This document shows, piece after piece, positions 1-8,561 of a stretch of DNA of 64,000 nucleotides. Both the position numbers and the translations under genes were made by a program. How positions within the stretch are numbered: position 1 is the stretch's first letter; every line of letters begins with the position of its first letter. The notes under the pieces were generated by a model. The model was not told the DNA's origin and made no database searches. It saw nothing but the letters and a program-made list of their open reading frames with translations. Source of the DNA: Halarcobacter mediterraneus (GTDB taxonomy: Bacteria > Campylobacterota > Campylobacteria > Campylobacterales > Arcobacteraceae); NCBI RefSeq assembly GCF_004116625.1, contig NZ_NXIE01000002.1:1-64000 (forward strand), read 5' to 3'.

Positions 1-59
1 CCATCTCTTCACAACTTTATCAATCACTTTTGATGCCGTTCCTCTGAAATTGGATGGGA

Positions 60-88
60 ATTATAATAGATTTTTCTCCCCTTGTCAA
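60..88 (-). promoter_or_regulatory. Strong sigma70 promoter facing out of the window
   Basis: On the minus strand a perfect TTGACA (83-88) and a perfect TATAAT (60-65) are separated by exactly 17 bases. Transcription would run leftwards over positions 1-55, which show no convincing reading frame and are less AT-rich than the surrounding intergenic DNA. Perfect consensus promoters are rare here, so this one probably drives a highly expressed transcript, possibly a stable RNA operon just outside the window. The promoter is seen directly; the RNA target is inference. Confidence 0.7.
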
Positions 89-139
89 GAGTTATTTATT
101 AATCCTGGCTTAAATTTTGAAATTCTTTCTTTTTTGTTC

Positions 140-164
140 AAAATCAGTTATTTTAACTGATTTT
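140..164 (-). terminator. Hairpin downstream of mtnN
   Basis: Ten-base inverted repeat AAAATCAGTT (140-149) and AACTGATTTT (155-164) with a five-base loop, 13 bases past the mtnN stop. The only U-rich stretch is in the stem itself, so it is a modest terminator. It would separate mtnN transcription from the outward promoter at 60-88. Confidence 0.5.
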
Positions 165-176
165 ACTAGCTAAATA

Positions 177-872
177 TTATTTATTTAACTGTTCAACTAT
201 TTTTATTAAAAAATTTGCTGAATTTTTTGCAGAAGATTTTAAAAATTCATCAAAATCAAAACCTGCATCCATATCTGCAACATCTGAAATTGCTCTTAAT
301 ATAAAAAATGGAATATTTAAAGAATCACATATTACAGCTACACTTGCCCCTTCCATCTCTAATGCATCTGCATTAAATTTTTCTTGAACAAATTCTTTTC
401 TCTCTTTAGAATGAACAAACTGATCACCTGTTGCAATAATACCTTCAAATACATCAAGTTTATTTTCTTGAGCAACTTTCTTTGCTACTTCTCTTAATTC
501 ATTAGAAGTTTCAACAAATATTTTCCCTCCAGGGACATATCCATTTGGGTGTCCAAAAGCAGTAATATCTAAGTCATGCTGACATAGTTTATCTGCAATT
601 ATTAAATCTCCAATCTTAAGTGAAGGATTAATTCCACCTGCAACTCCAGAGAATAATAAAGTGTCACATCCAAACTTTTGAATCATTGTACTTGCAGTTA
701 AAGAAGCAAATACTTTACCTATTTTTGAATAGGCAATAACAATTTCTAATCCATTATAGTTTACTTCATAATACTTGTTATCTGCATAATTAGTAATTTT
801 TATATTATCAAAGTAAGATAAAAGCGGTTCTATTTCTTCTTCCATTGCTCCCATAATTGCTAATTTAGTCAT
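177..872 (-). CDS. mtnN: 5'-methylthioadenosine/S-adenosylhomocysteine nucleosidase
   Basis: Cytosolic hydrolase that removes adenine from methylthioadenosine and S-adenosylhomocysteine. In Campylobacterota the same family also cleaves 6-amino-6-deoxyfutalosine in menaquinone synthesis. The 231-residue protein has the usual family length and starts 'MTKLAIMGAMEEEIEPLL' with the typical GAMxEE motif. A central 'FSGVAGGI' segment, 'ALEMEGASVAVIC' (Met-Glu ribose contact) and a C-terminal 'RAISDVAD' with the catalytic Asp are all present. The start overlaps the end of fabD by 8 bases, so the two are co-transcribed and probably translationally coupled. Last gene of the run before a hairpin. Confidence 0.95.
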   Translation of the reverse strand: MTKLAIMGAMEEEIEPLLSYFDNIKITNYADNKYYEVNYNGLEIVIAYSKIGKVFASLTASTMIQKFGCDTLLFSGVAGGINPSLKIGDLIIADKLCQHDLDITAFGHPNGYVPGGKIFVETSNELREVAKKVAQENKLDVFEGIIATGDQFVHSKERKEFVQEKFNADALEMEGASVAVICDSLNIPFFILRAISDVADMDAGFDFDEFLKSSAKNSANFLIKIVEQLNK

Positions 873-1797
873 TTAATTCACCAAGTACTTTCTCTAATGA
901 TGCAAAATCACTTACATTTATTGTAGGTGTACCTTTGCAAATTTTTCTATTTAAACCTTTTAAAACAATTCCATTACCAAACTCGATAAAACAATCTACT
1001 TTATTTGCATTTGCAGCAATTGATTGTTTATATTTTACAGGACTTGTTAATTGAGAAGATAATAATTCAACTGCTTCATCTTTTGTTGAATATGCTTTAG
1101 CAGTTACATTTGAAATAACTGGTGAGAATTCATCTTTTAAATACTCTTCTAAATATGGTTTTAAATTCTCTACAGAACTTCTTAATAATTCGCAATGTGA
1201 AGCTACAGACATATCTAAGACAATAGCTCTTTTAGCACCTTTTTCTTTAAATACATCTACTAAGCTTTCTAAATCTGCTTTGATTCCTGCTAAAACTAAT
1301 TGACCATCCATATTATAATTTGCTGGCCAAACTTTTTTACCTAGGTCTTGTTGTTCTTTACAAATATTTTCAACTATAGTGTCATCTAAACCTACTAAAG
1401 CCATCATCCCTGCATCTTGTCCACTACAAGCTTCTGTCATAAATAAACCTCTTCTATGAACAAGTTCTACAGCGTCTAAATAATCAATTGCACCTGCACT
1501 TACTAATGCAGAAAATTCACCTAATGAGTGACCTAATAAAAACTCTGGTTGGATATCACATTTTTCTTTAAATATTGCATTTGCAATTGAACTAACAAGC
1601 AAAATTGCTGGTTGAGTATATTCAGTTTGCCCTATTTTATTATTTTCTTCAAAAAGTAATTTTTCAAAATCAATATTCAGTCTTTGGCTAGCTTTTGAAA
1701 TCATCTCTTTTGCTAATTCACTATTTTCAAAAAAATCTTTTCCCATCCCAATAGATTGACTTCCTTGACCTGGAAAAATGAAAGCTACTTTTTTCAT
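865..1797 (-). CDS. fabD: Malonyl-CoA:ACP transacylase
   Basis: Transfers malonyl from CoA to acyl carrier protein for fatty acid elongation. The 310-residue protein opens with 'FIFPGQGSQSIGMG', the FabD oxyanion-loop signature. The nucleophile Ser91 lies in 'GHSLGEFSAL' (89-98), and the partner His is in 'VASHCELL' near residue 198. Length is normal. It precedes and overlaps mtnN. The slyD terminator (1859-1889) lies upstream, so fabD probably has its own promoter in 1798-1858. Confidence 0.96.
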   Translation of the reverse strand: MKKVAFIFPGQGSQSIGMGKDFFENSELAKEMISKASQRLNIDFEKLLFEENNKIGQTEYTQPAILLVSSIANAIFKEKCDIQPEFLLGHSLGEFSALVSAGAIDYLDAVELVHRRGLFMTEACSGQDAGMMALVGLDDTIVENICKEQQDLGKKVWPANYNMDGQLVLAGIKADLESLVDVFKEKGAKRAIVLDMSVASHCELLRSSVENLKPYLEEYLKDEFSPVISNVTAKAYSTKDEAVELLSSQLTSPVKYKQSIAANANKVDCFIEFGNGIVLKGLNRKICKGTPTINVSDFASLEKVLGELND

Positions 1798-1858
1798 TAT
1801 AAACCTTTTAAATTAATTTAGTTTTTTATTATACTTAAGTTTTTTAGTTAGTAAAATA

Positions 1859-1889
1859 AAAAGGCTCAGAAGAAACTCCTGAGCCTTTT
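1859..1889 (-). terminator. Rho-independent terminator after slyD
   Basis: Perfect 11-base stem AAAAGGCTCAG (1859-1869) / CTGAGCCTTTT (1879-1889) with a nine-base loop. On the minus strand it is followed by a U-rich tract. It ends the pal-cpoB-slyD transcript just past slyD. Confidence 0.85.
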
Positions 1890-1910
1890 ATATTTTTAAT
1901 AATGAGTAGA

Positions 1911-2483
1911 CTAGTGACTACAACCACAACCACCATGTGATGGCTGTTGAGGCTCAGAGCTACAACAACTCCCTTCAGATCCATGGTCATGGCTTCCACC
2001 ACCACAACAACCGCCACCCATAGCAGCCATTCCACCAACAACACCTGTTTGAATTTCTTCTTCAGTTGCAGCTCTTAAACTCAATACTGTAACTGAAAAC
2101 ATCAATGTTTTACCAGCTAACGGATGATTATAATCAATAGTTACATCAGAATCAGTAAATGATTTAACAGTTACTTGAACAGTTTCACCTTGTTCCCCTG
2201 TACCATATAAAGACATTCCTTCAGTTAACTCAATTCCAGCAAATTGCTCTTTTGGTAAAGTTTGTACTGCTTCTTCATTAAACTCACCATATGCATCTTT
2301 TGCTTGAACCATTACATCTGCTTGTTCATTTTCAGACATTTCAATTAATTGATTTTCTAATCCTGGAATTATTTGACCTTTTCCAGAAACAAATTCTAAA
2401 GGTGTTCCCCCAACATTTGAATCTAATTGTTCACCAGAATTTGCATCTTTTAATGTATATTCAATTCCTATTACTTTTGACAT
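1911..2483 (-). CDS. slyD: SlyD-type FKBP peptidyl-prolyl isomerase with metal-binding tail
   Basis: Cytosolic prolyl isomerase and chaperone. The 190 residues contain an FKBP domain (about 1-70 and 125-145) carrying 'LEFVSGKGQIIPGLE', interrupted by the insert-in-flap chaperone domain (about 72-125). The C-terminal tail from about residue 150 is rich in Gly, Cys and His ('GGGCCGGGSHDHG', 'CGCSH'). This is the nickel-binding type of tail that links SlyD to hydrogenase or urease maturation in other proteobacteria. It follows cpoB by 8 bases, and a strong terminator follows. Confidence 0.93.
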   Translation of the reverse strand: MSKVIGIEYTLKDANSGEQLDSNVGGTPLEFVSGKGQIIPGLENQLIEMSENEQADVMVQAKDAYGEFNEEAVQTLPKEQFAGIELTEGMSLYGTGEQGETVQVTVKSFTDSDVTIDYNHPLAGKTLMFSVTVLSLRAATEEEIQTGVVGGMAAMGGGCCGGGSHDHGSEGSCCSSEPQQPSHGGCGCSH

Positions 2484-2491
2484 TTTTACTC

Positions 2492-3484
2492 CTATTGTTT
2501 TATTTTTGATAGATTTCTTGTTGCTGTTTTTGCTTCTTTAGAATTTGGATATATTTCAATTAAAGAAGTATAAAAATTAGCTGCATTTCCAAAATCTTTT
2601 ATTTTTTCAAATGAAATTGCACTATGAAGTAGAAGCTCTGGCATATAGTCTGCTTTATCATATAACATTGCAGATGTTTTAAAATATGAAATTGCATCTT
2701 CATATTTTTTTCTATAATACCATATTTGACCTAAGTAAAAATTACCTTCTGCAGGTTTAAAGTTTACTTCTACTAACTCTTCAAACATTGGAATTGCTTT
2801 TGTAAAGTAATCTTTTTTAAATAGTTCTTTTGCTTCCTCTAACATAGCATCTTTTTCTTTGTAAGATAGTACCTTATTAGACTTTTTTTTACTTGTTATT
2901 TTTTTACTAGTTTTCGCACCTAAAGATTTTTTTAAGGCTTCAAATTCACTTCTAGTAATAAATTGATTCATATTAGATTTAAACTCTTTTTCCGATATAT
3001 AAGTTTTATTAAGCTTATTTACCGATTGAGTTAATGTATTTAAAGCTTTTTTTATATTTTCTATATTTTTTTTATTTTGTTCAGATAATTCTTCTTGCAT
3101 AGATAATATTTGAGTAGATACTGTTTTTAAACTTTCAATATCTGAAAAGTTTTTTTCATTTTTTGTTGAATTTTCTTCAACCTTTTTTATTATTTCATTC
3201 AATTTCAAAACTGTTTTATTTAGTTTTTGAGAATCGCCTTCATAAATTGATTCTAAACCATCTATTCTTTCATTCACTGAATTTAAATTGTATTTTACAT
3301 CTTTAACTTTAGAATCAATGCTACCTAAAGTTTTTTTATTTTTTAAAATATTTTTTTCTGCAGAGTTTAACCCATATGGATTTTTAGAGTCTAAATCACC
3401 AGCACCAAAAACTGATACTTCATCTGCTGTAACAGTTATTGTGCTAGTTATAAGAAAACTAGATACTAGTAATTTTCTAATCAT
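2492..3484 (-). CDS. cpoB: Tol-Pal associated periplasmic TPR protein (CpoB/YbgF-like)
   Basis: The 330-residue protein has an N-terminal signal peptide ('LLVSSFLITSTITVTADE'). A long Lys/Asn/Glu-rich coiled-coil region (about 45-160) leads to a C-terminal block of TPR repeats (about 205-330) with motifs such as 'GNFYLGQIWYYRKKYEDAI' and 'AANFYTSLIEIYPNS'. This is the layout of CpoB, which coordinates peptidoglycan synthesis with Tol-driven outer-membrane constriction. Its place between pal and slyD supports this. The coiled coil is unusually long, and sequence identity to E. coli CpoB is probably low. Confidence 0.8.
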   Translation of the reverse strand: MIRKLLVSSFLITSTITVTADEVSVFGAGDLDSKNPYGLNSAEKNILKNKKTLGSIDSKVKDVKYNLNSVNERIDGLESIYEGDSQKLNKTVLKLNEIIKKVEENSTKNEKNFSDIESLKTVSTQILSMQEELSEQNKKNIENIKKALNTLTQSVNKLNKTYISEKEFKSNMNQFITRSEFEALKKSLGAKTSKKITSKKKSNKVLSYKEKDAMLEEAKELFKKDYFTKAIPMFEELVEVNFKPAEGNFYLGQIWYYRKKYEDAISYFKTSAMLYDKADYMPELLLHSAISFEKIKDFGNAANFYTSLIEIYPNSKEAKTATRNLSKIKQ

Positions 3485-3486
3485 TA

Positions 3487-4044
3487 TTATTTAACTAATT
3501 TATGTTCTGATCTTCTATTTTTTTGCCAACAAGCTGAATTTTTTTCATTACAAACTGGGTTACTTTCACCAAAACTTACAACTTTAATTGCATTTTCATT
3601 AATTCCATCCATAACTAAAGTGTCTTTAACAACTTTTGCTCTTTTTAATCCTAATGCATAATTATATTCATCAGTTCCCCACTCATCGCAGTTACCTTCT
3701 ACTTTTATAATTGTATCAGATTCTACAGAAGATAATTTAGAAGCATTTTCTTTTGCAACTTCTTTCATTTCAGTAGTTAAACTATACTTATCAAAACCAA
3801 AATAAATATTTTTGATTAACTCTTTTTTTCCATTAATCATATAATAATAACCATCTTCACTACTTTCAACTAGTGAATCATTAATAACCTCATCTTGGAT
3901 ATTTGAATCATCAATATTATTTAATGCTGATTCCGATGTTTCTGGAGCTTGTGTAGCTGGACTTGAAACTTCAACTTCTTTTTGACTACACCCAGTAAAA
4001 AGTACTGCTGCAATTAATAAAGAATAAATACTTACTTTCTTCAT
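3487..4044 (-). CDS. pal: Peptidoglycan-associated lipoprotein
   Basis: Outer-membrane lipoprotein of the Tol-Pal system. The 185-residue protein has a lipoprotein signal with lipobox 'LFTGC' (Cys19). After a low-complexity linker comes an OmpA-like peptidoglycan-binding domain (about 75-185) containing 'IYFGFDKYSL', 'VEGNCDEWGTDEYNYALG' and 'RAKVVKDTL'. The Asp and Arg that bind meso-diaminopimelate are conserved. It starts a pal-cpoB-slyD transcript and is separated from the other tol genes by the photolyase cassette. Confidence 0.93.
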   Translation of the reverse strand: MKKVSIYSLLIAAVLFTGCSQKEVEVSSPATQAPETSESALNNIDDSNIQDEVINDSLVESSEDGYYYMINGKKELIKNIYFGFDKYSLTTEMKEVAKENASKLSSVESDTIIKVEGNCDEWGTDEYNYALGLKRAKVVKDTLVMDGINENAIKVVSFGESNPVCNEKNSACWQKNRRSEHKLVK

Positions 4045-4112
4045 AATTAATTCCCTTAAAAAAAATTTGTATTGATTTTACAAAATTTAAACTTAATACT
4101 GACTAATTATTT

Positions 4113-4129
4113 CTAGGATACAAACCTAG
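4113..4129 (-). terminator. Small hairpin between the photolyase cassette and pal
   Basis: A short CTAGG (4113-4117) / CCTAG (4125-4129) stem lies just beyond the last gene of the photolyase cassette. The stem is only five bases, so this is a weak candidate for partial termination before pal. Confidence 0.3.
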
Positions 4130-4132
4130 TTT

Positions 4133-4579
4133 TTATACTTTTGTTAATAGTTCTTTTGTTATTTTATGCCTAAATGTAAACATTGTATTTAACTCTCTTT
4201 GAATTAAAAAATTAAAAAAGTTACCTATTATGCCAAAAGGTAACTCATATTCTACAATATCTTTTAACTCACATAAATTACCTTTTTTTGTAAAAATATG
4301 ATAATGTTTCCAATATCTAAAGGGCGACTTTAAGGCTAAATCAACTAAGATATTTGGTCTTTCTAATTTTTCTATCTTTACTTCCCAGTTTATAGGTAAA
4401 AAATTTTTTACTGTTTTTATTTTTAAAACTTCATTCTTTTTGGGAGTGAAGTTTTCTTTTAAAAAAGTTATTTGTATGTTATCTGGAGTAATTGCTTTTA
4501 AATTATTTACATCCAAATGAAAATCAAATAACTCTTCTAATTCACAGCTAATTAGTGATATTTTTTCATACTTTTTCAT
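4133..4579 (-). CDS. SRPBCC-family (START-like) lipid/ligand-binding protein
   Basis: A 148-residue protein with the pattern of the coenzyme Q-binding/START-like fold: an early 'LFDFHLDVNNLKAITP' segment, a 'LPINWEVKIEKLERPNILVDLALKSPF' strand run, then 'WKHYHIF' and a C-terminal helix ('FNFLIQRELNTMFTFRHK'). No signal peptide. In other bacteria SRPBCC proteins of this kind sit beside TIGR01777 epimerases and photolyases in light-induced clusters. It overlaps the upstream epimerase gene by 4 bases and is the last cassette gene. Its ligand is unknown. Confidence 0.75.
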   Translation of the reverse strand: MKKYEKISLISCELEELFDFHLDVNNLKAITPDNIQITFLKENFTPKKNEVLKIKTVKNFLPINWEVKIEKLERPNILVDLALKSPFRYWKHYHIFTKKGNLCELKDIVEYELPFGIIGNFFNFLIQRELNTMFTFRHKITKELLTKV

Positions 4580-5436
4580 TTTCTATTTACTATACTATTA
4601 ATTGTTTCATCAATAGTTGTATGTTTAAAAACAAAGCCACTATCAACCAATCTTTTTGGCTCAACACACTGTCCATCTGTTAAAACCTTTGCACCTTCAC
4701 TAAAGATAAGATTTAACATAAATTCAGGAACAGGTAATAAAGTTGGTCTATTTAGAGCTGTTCCTAAAGCTTTTGTTAATCCTTTATTCGTTGTTGGCAT
4801 AGGTGAAGTAAGATTAAATACTCCATTTAAATCTACATTCTCAATTACAAATTTATATGCATTTAACAAATCATCTATATGAATAAAAGAGAAATGTTGA
4901 TTTCCAGTTCCAATAGTTCCACCTACTCCCATTTTAAAAGGAAGTAACATTTTTTCTAAAGCTCCACCCTTTCCTAAAACTATTCCAAATCTAAAAATAG
5001 AAGTTCTTATATCTAACTCTTTTGCTTTTAAAGCTTCTTTTTCCCAGTTTTTACAAAGAGTTGATAGAAAATCATCTGCGTACTCAAAATACTCCTCATC
5101 ATAACAATCTTTATTGCTATATATACCTACAGCTGAAGTTGAAATAAAAAGTTCTGGTTTTACTTTTGCTTTTGTCATTGCATGAACTAAAGCTTTTGTT
5201 GTATCAATTCTACTGCTATACAATAATTTTTTATAAGAGTCTGTCCATCTATTTATTATATTTGCCCCAGCCAAATTTATAACAATATGAGCTTTTTCTA
5301 TAATTGATAGTAGCTTTGCTTTATTTTTTAAATCTTCTCTTTTGATTGAAATAACATCAAAATCTTTTTTAGAAAAAAAACTTTTTATATTTGTTCCAAC
5401 AAATCCACTTGAACCAGTTATTGCTATAGTTTTCAT
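4576..5436 (-). CDS. TIGR01777-family NAD(P)-dependent epimerase-like protein
   Basis: A 286-residue extended short-chain dehydrogenase. It has an N-terminal Rossmann motif 'ITGSSGFVGTNI' (GxxGFxG), 'VINLAGANI' after the third strand, 'SRIDTTKALV', a 'STSAVGIY' active-site strand and the C-terminal DUF1731-like end 'PVPEFMLNLIFSEGA'. This is the YfcH/TIGR01777 family, whose physiological substrate is not known. It recurs next to SRPBCC proteins and photolyases. It overlaps the SRPBCC gene by 4 bases and follows the response regulator by 12. Confidence 0.85.
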   Translation of the reverse strand: MKTIAITGSSGFVGTNIKSFFSKKDFDVISIKREDLKNKAKLLSIIEKAHIVINLAGANIINRWTDSYKKLLYSSRIDTTKALVHAMTKAKVKPELFISTSAVGIYSNKDCYDEEYFEYADDFLSTLCKNWEKEALKAKELDIRTSIFRFGIVLGKGGALEKMLLPFKMGVGGTIGTGNQHFSFIHIDDLLNAYKFVIENVDLNGVFNLTSPMPTTNKGLTKALGTALNRPTLLPVPEFMLNLIFSEGAKVLTDGQCVEPKRLVDSGFVFKHTTIDETINSIVNRK

Positions 5437-5448
5437 CTAAAATCCTTT

Positions 5449-6159
5449 TTATATAGTTTTATTATCTAAATATTCTCTAAACTCTTTTGCACCATCTTTT
5501 GATGTTGTAACTAAGTCATCTATATCAACAAACGATATTTCTAGTTTTGATTGTTCAATACTTTGCATTGATTTAATTTTATCAACATTGACTATATATG
5601 ACCTATGAACTCTAAAGAAGTTCTTATCTGAAAGAATCTTTTCCATATCACCAATTTTTTTTCTAACATAAGCATCGGTTTCTTTGATTTTTATAATAAC
5701 TTCATCTAAATCCGCTTTTATATAGTATATATCATCTAAAGAGATTAAATATATTTTATTTCCTCTTTTAGCAACTATCTTTTTAGTTTCACTAACCTTA
5801 GTATCTATATATTTTCCTATTTTTTCTAAACACTTACTAACAGTTTCATTAGATATTGGTTTTAATAGATAATCCATTCCTCCACTTTTAAAAGCTTCTA
5901 AAGCATACTCTTCATGAGCCGTTTGAAAGATAATAAAAGTATTTGGATTCATCTCTAAAAGAGTATTTGCTAAATCAAGACCACTCATTGTAGGCATAGA
6001 AATATCTAAAAAAGCAATATCAAACTTTGATTTTGTTGCTTCTTTTATAGTATCAAGTGGTGTTGAAGCTTCAGTAATATCACTAATACCCTCTTCTTCT
6101 AAAATTCTTTTTAATCTACTAAGAGCTAATTTTTCATCATCTACAATAAGTGTTTTCAA
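5449..6159 (-). CDS. LytTR-family response regulator
   Basis: A 236-residue regulator. The receiver domain (about 1-118) has acidic Asp7-Asp8 and the phosphoacceptor Asp52 in 'IAFLDISMPTMSG'. The LytTR DNA-binding domain (about 130-235) contains 'FFRVHRSYIVNVDKIKSM', the signature of the AlgR/AgrA/LytR group. The gene is 4 bases after the LytS-type kinase gene, so the two form a cognate pair. Its place inside the photolyase operon suggests that it controls this operon. Confidence 0.9.
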   Translation of the reverse strand: MKTLIVDDEKLALSRLKRILEEEGISDITEASTPLDTIKEATKSKFDIAFLDISMPTMSGLDLANTLLEMNPNTFIIFQTAHEEYALEAFKSGGMDYLLKPISNETVSKCLEKIGKYIDTKVSETKKIVAKRGNKIYLISLDDIYYIKADLDEVIIKIKETDAYVRKKIGDMEKILSDKNFFRVHRSYIVNVDKIKSMQSIEQSKLEISFVDIDDLVTTSKDGAKEFREYLDNKTI

Positions 6160-6163
6160 AACT

Positions 6164-7153
6164 TTACCTTTTTATCTTTATTATAAAACTCATTTTTTCA
6201 TTTTCTATCTTATATTCTAGCTTTCCTATGTTTAATAAGTGCAATCTTTTCTGTAAATTACTAAGTCCAGTACCAAATTTCACTTCTTCTGGTAAAACAC
6301 CATCATTTGTAACTACAATTGAGTTCGAATCAGCTTTTATATCTATATTTAAAGCTTCAGACTTATATCCATGTTTTATTGCATTTTCTACTAATAGTTG
6401 AATAGAGAACTTTGGTACGTGAATATATCCTGTATCTTCATCAAAAGAGCTTGTCATTTTTATATTATTATCAAATCTAATATTTTCTATATCTAAATAG
6501 GTTTCAACCATTTTTATTTCTGTTTCTAAAGAGATAAGACTATCTTTAGTAATTGCATTTCTTAAAAAAGTTGAAATATCCAGTGCTGCTTTTTCTGCTT
6601 TTTTTTGGTCAATATAAATTAATTCAGAAAGAGAATTTAAGGCATTAAATAAAAAATGAGGATTAAGTTCACCTTCTAAAGCTTTAATTTTTGTTTCTAA
6701 AACCTCACTTGTGATTGACTCATTTCTATATTTCATTGAAATAAACTGATGAAGAATCATACCTACTAAAAAAGTTAAAAATCCTATTGTAATACTAATA
6801 TAAAACCAGAAAGGCTTAATGAAATTGATAATATTATATTCACTTAGAGAAAAGATATAGTAAGAGAAAGAGAAACCTAAAAAGCCAGAAAAGAAAGAAA
6901 AAATAAAACTAATTAAATACCAAAACTTTTCATTAACTCGAGGTAAAATATAGTCATTTGAAATAGTTATTAGAATAAATGCAAAAAATGAAATAGATAC
7001 AGCACTTAAAATGCTAAAAAAAATAGTTGATATATTTTGTAAGTCTTCATTCATAAAATAAAGAAATAAAGAGATTAAAAAACCAAAACATGCACCAATT
7101 AAAATAATATATAACCAATCAACAATTGATATTTTTAATTTTACACTATCCAT
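6164..7153 (-). CDS. LytS-type membrane sensor histidine kinase
   Basis: A 329-residue kinase. About four transmembrane helices cover residues 10-135, with no extracytoplasmic domain. The His_kinase module follows, with phosphoacceptor His166 in 'ELNPHFLFNALNSL' and a HATPase domain ('LLVENAIKHGY', 'GTGLSNLQKRL'). A membrane-embedded input region of this sort could sense membrane or redox state or a bound cofactor. No PAS, LOV or GAF photosensory domain is present. It overlaps the flavoprotein gene upstream by 8 bases and precedes the LytTR regulator by 4. Confidence 0.9.
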   Translation of the reverse strand: MDSVKLKISIVDWLYIILIGACFGFLISLFLYFMNEDLQNISTIFFSILSAVSISFFAFILITISNDYILPRVNEKFWYLISFIFSFFSGFLGFSFSYYIFSLSEYNIINFIKPFWFYISITIGFLTFLVGMILHQFISMKYRNESITSEVLETKIKALEGELNPHFLFNALNSLSELIYIDQKKAEKAALDISTFLRNAITKDSLISLETEIKMVETYLDIENIRFDNNIKMTSSFDEDTGYIHVPKFSIQLLVENAIKHGYKSEALNIDIKADSNSIVVTNDGVLPEEVKFGTGLSNLQKRLHLLNIGKLEYKIENEKMSFIIKIKR

Positions 7154-8561
7154 TTAACTCTTCCTTTAATACATGTACGCCTAAAGCAATTCCAGGCCAA
7201 CCTTGTCCAGCAAAAACTGTATCTCCAACATTATACAAACCTTCAAATGGTGTTCTACAACTTGGAATTTGTAGTAAAGTGTTTAAAGTTATTGCTTTAC
7301 CACCACAGTTATCTCTATTTATAAAACGATTAAATGTTTTAGCTGTTCCACTAAAAGAGATTTGAATATCTTCTTTACTTATGTTATCAAAGTTTTCTAA
7401 AAAACTATTTATTATAAACTCTTCAGTTATAAATTTTTGTCTTTTATACTCATCTTTATTTAAATTACTCCAAAATCTTGCTTTTGTATGGGTTGATATA
7501 GTTATACTTATTCCATTTTCAGACATTTTATTATCGTCTATGGAACTAAGAGATACAAAATAAGAGTTAGAAAGAGCATTTGGAATCTCATTTTCTAAAA
7601 TTATTTGATAATGATGTAATAAGTTTTCTTTTTTATTTATGGTCATATGTATAACAAAAGCACTTTGGTCATTGAATGAAAACTTATTATAATATGACTT
7701 TATTTTTTCATCTTCAAATAACTTTGAACTATCATAAATTGTAGAATTCAATATCACATTCTTTGCTTTATACTCACCTTTTCTTGTTTTTAAAAGATAT
7801 ATATCATTTTGTTTTATTATTGATTTTACTTCTTCTTTATTATGAGTTTCTACTTCTTTCAATAATTCATCAAAAATTGAACCCATTCCACCATTTACAT
7901 AAAATACATCATGGAAAGGATAAGCTAAACCTAAAGCTAATGATAACAAAGAGATATCTTTTGATGTTGTTTGCAAAGTTATTAGAAGCTGTGAATCTAT
8001 AAAGTCTTGATACTCCTTTGAAATATCACCTAAAGTATCTTTTATAAAACCTCTTGCAGTTTTAAATAAATCAAACTTAAAAGTTAAAAAAATCTCACTT
8101 ACTGATTTAATTGTTTTTATATAAGAAGATAATGAGTATTTTGAATAATATACATTTTTTAGTTTCCAAAACTTCTCATCTAATTGCTTTATTATCTGCC
8201 AAAAGACTCTATTGTTTTTATTTGGATAAGCTTTGTCTATCTGAGATAAAAACTTTTCAAAATCTTTTACTCTATCAATTGTTTTACCATTTTGAAGAAT
8301 TCTTATTGCTATATCACTCTTTTTTAAATCTAAATTTACATTAGCTTTATCAAATATCTTTTTTAAAGGATGATTCTCTTCATAGCCAACAAGTGTTGTT
8401 GCTCCACTATTATAATAATTGCCAAATCTTTTAAAAGTACTTGCACAGCCTCCAAGATTAGTATCTTTTTCAAAAACTATTACATCTTTTTGCTTATTTA
8501 AAGAGGCAATCATGCTACCTCCCATTCCAGAGCCAACAATGGCTAAATCATAAGTTTTCAT
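7146..8561 (-). CDS. FAD-dependent oxidoreductase of the phytoene desaturase (CrtI-like) group
   Basis: A 471-residue flavoprotein with an N-terminal dinucleotide-binding motif 'IVGSGMGGSMIAS', then 'FEKDTNLGGCASTF', 'GGMGSIFDELLKEV' in the middle and the C-terminal FAD contact 'GLYNVGDTVFAGQGWPGIAL'. These mark the phytoene desaturase/carotenoid isomerase superfamily. No carotenoid synthesis genes (crtB, crtE) are in the window, so the substrate is unknown. Related proteins occur in photolyase-containing light-stress clusters. It overlaps phrB by 14 bases and the kinase by 8, which implies tight co-expression. Confidence 0.82.
   Translation of the reverse strand: MKTYDLAIVGSGMGGSMIASLNKQKDVIVFEKDTNLGGCASTFKRFGNYYNSGATTLVGYEENHPLKKIFDKANVNLDLKKSDIAIRILQNGKTIDRVKDFEKFLSQIDKAYPNKNNRVFWQIIKQLDEKFWKLKNVYYSKYSLSSYIKTIKSVSEIFLTFKFDLFKTARGFIKDTLGDISKEYQDFIDSQLLITLQTTSKDISLLSLALGLAYPFHDVFYVNGGMGSIFDELLKEVETHNKEEVKSIIKQNDIYLLKTRKGEYKAKNVILNSTIYDSSKLFEDEKIKSYYNKFSFNDQSAFVIHMTINKKENLLHHYQIILENEIPNALSNSYFVSLSSIDDNKMSENGISITISTHTKARFWSNLNKDEYKRQKFITEEFIINSFLENFDNISKEDIQISFSGTAKTFNRFINRDNCGGKAITLNTLLQIPSCRTPFEGLYNVGDTVFAGQGWPGIALGVHVLKEELNG

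Noticed and set aside
1844-2044. Val-rich open frame overlapping slyD and its terminator
   Set aside because: It is the shadow of the Gly/Cys/His-rich slyD tail in another frame and runs through the terminator hairpin.
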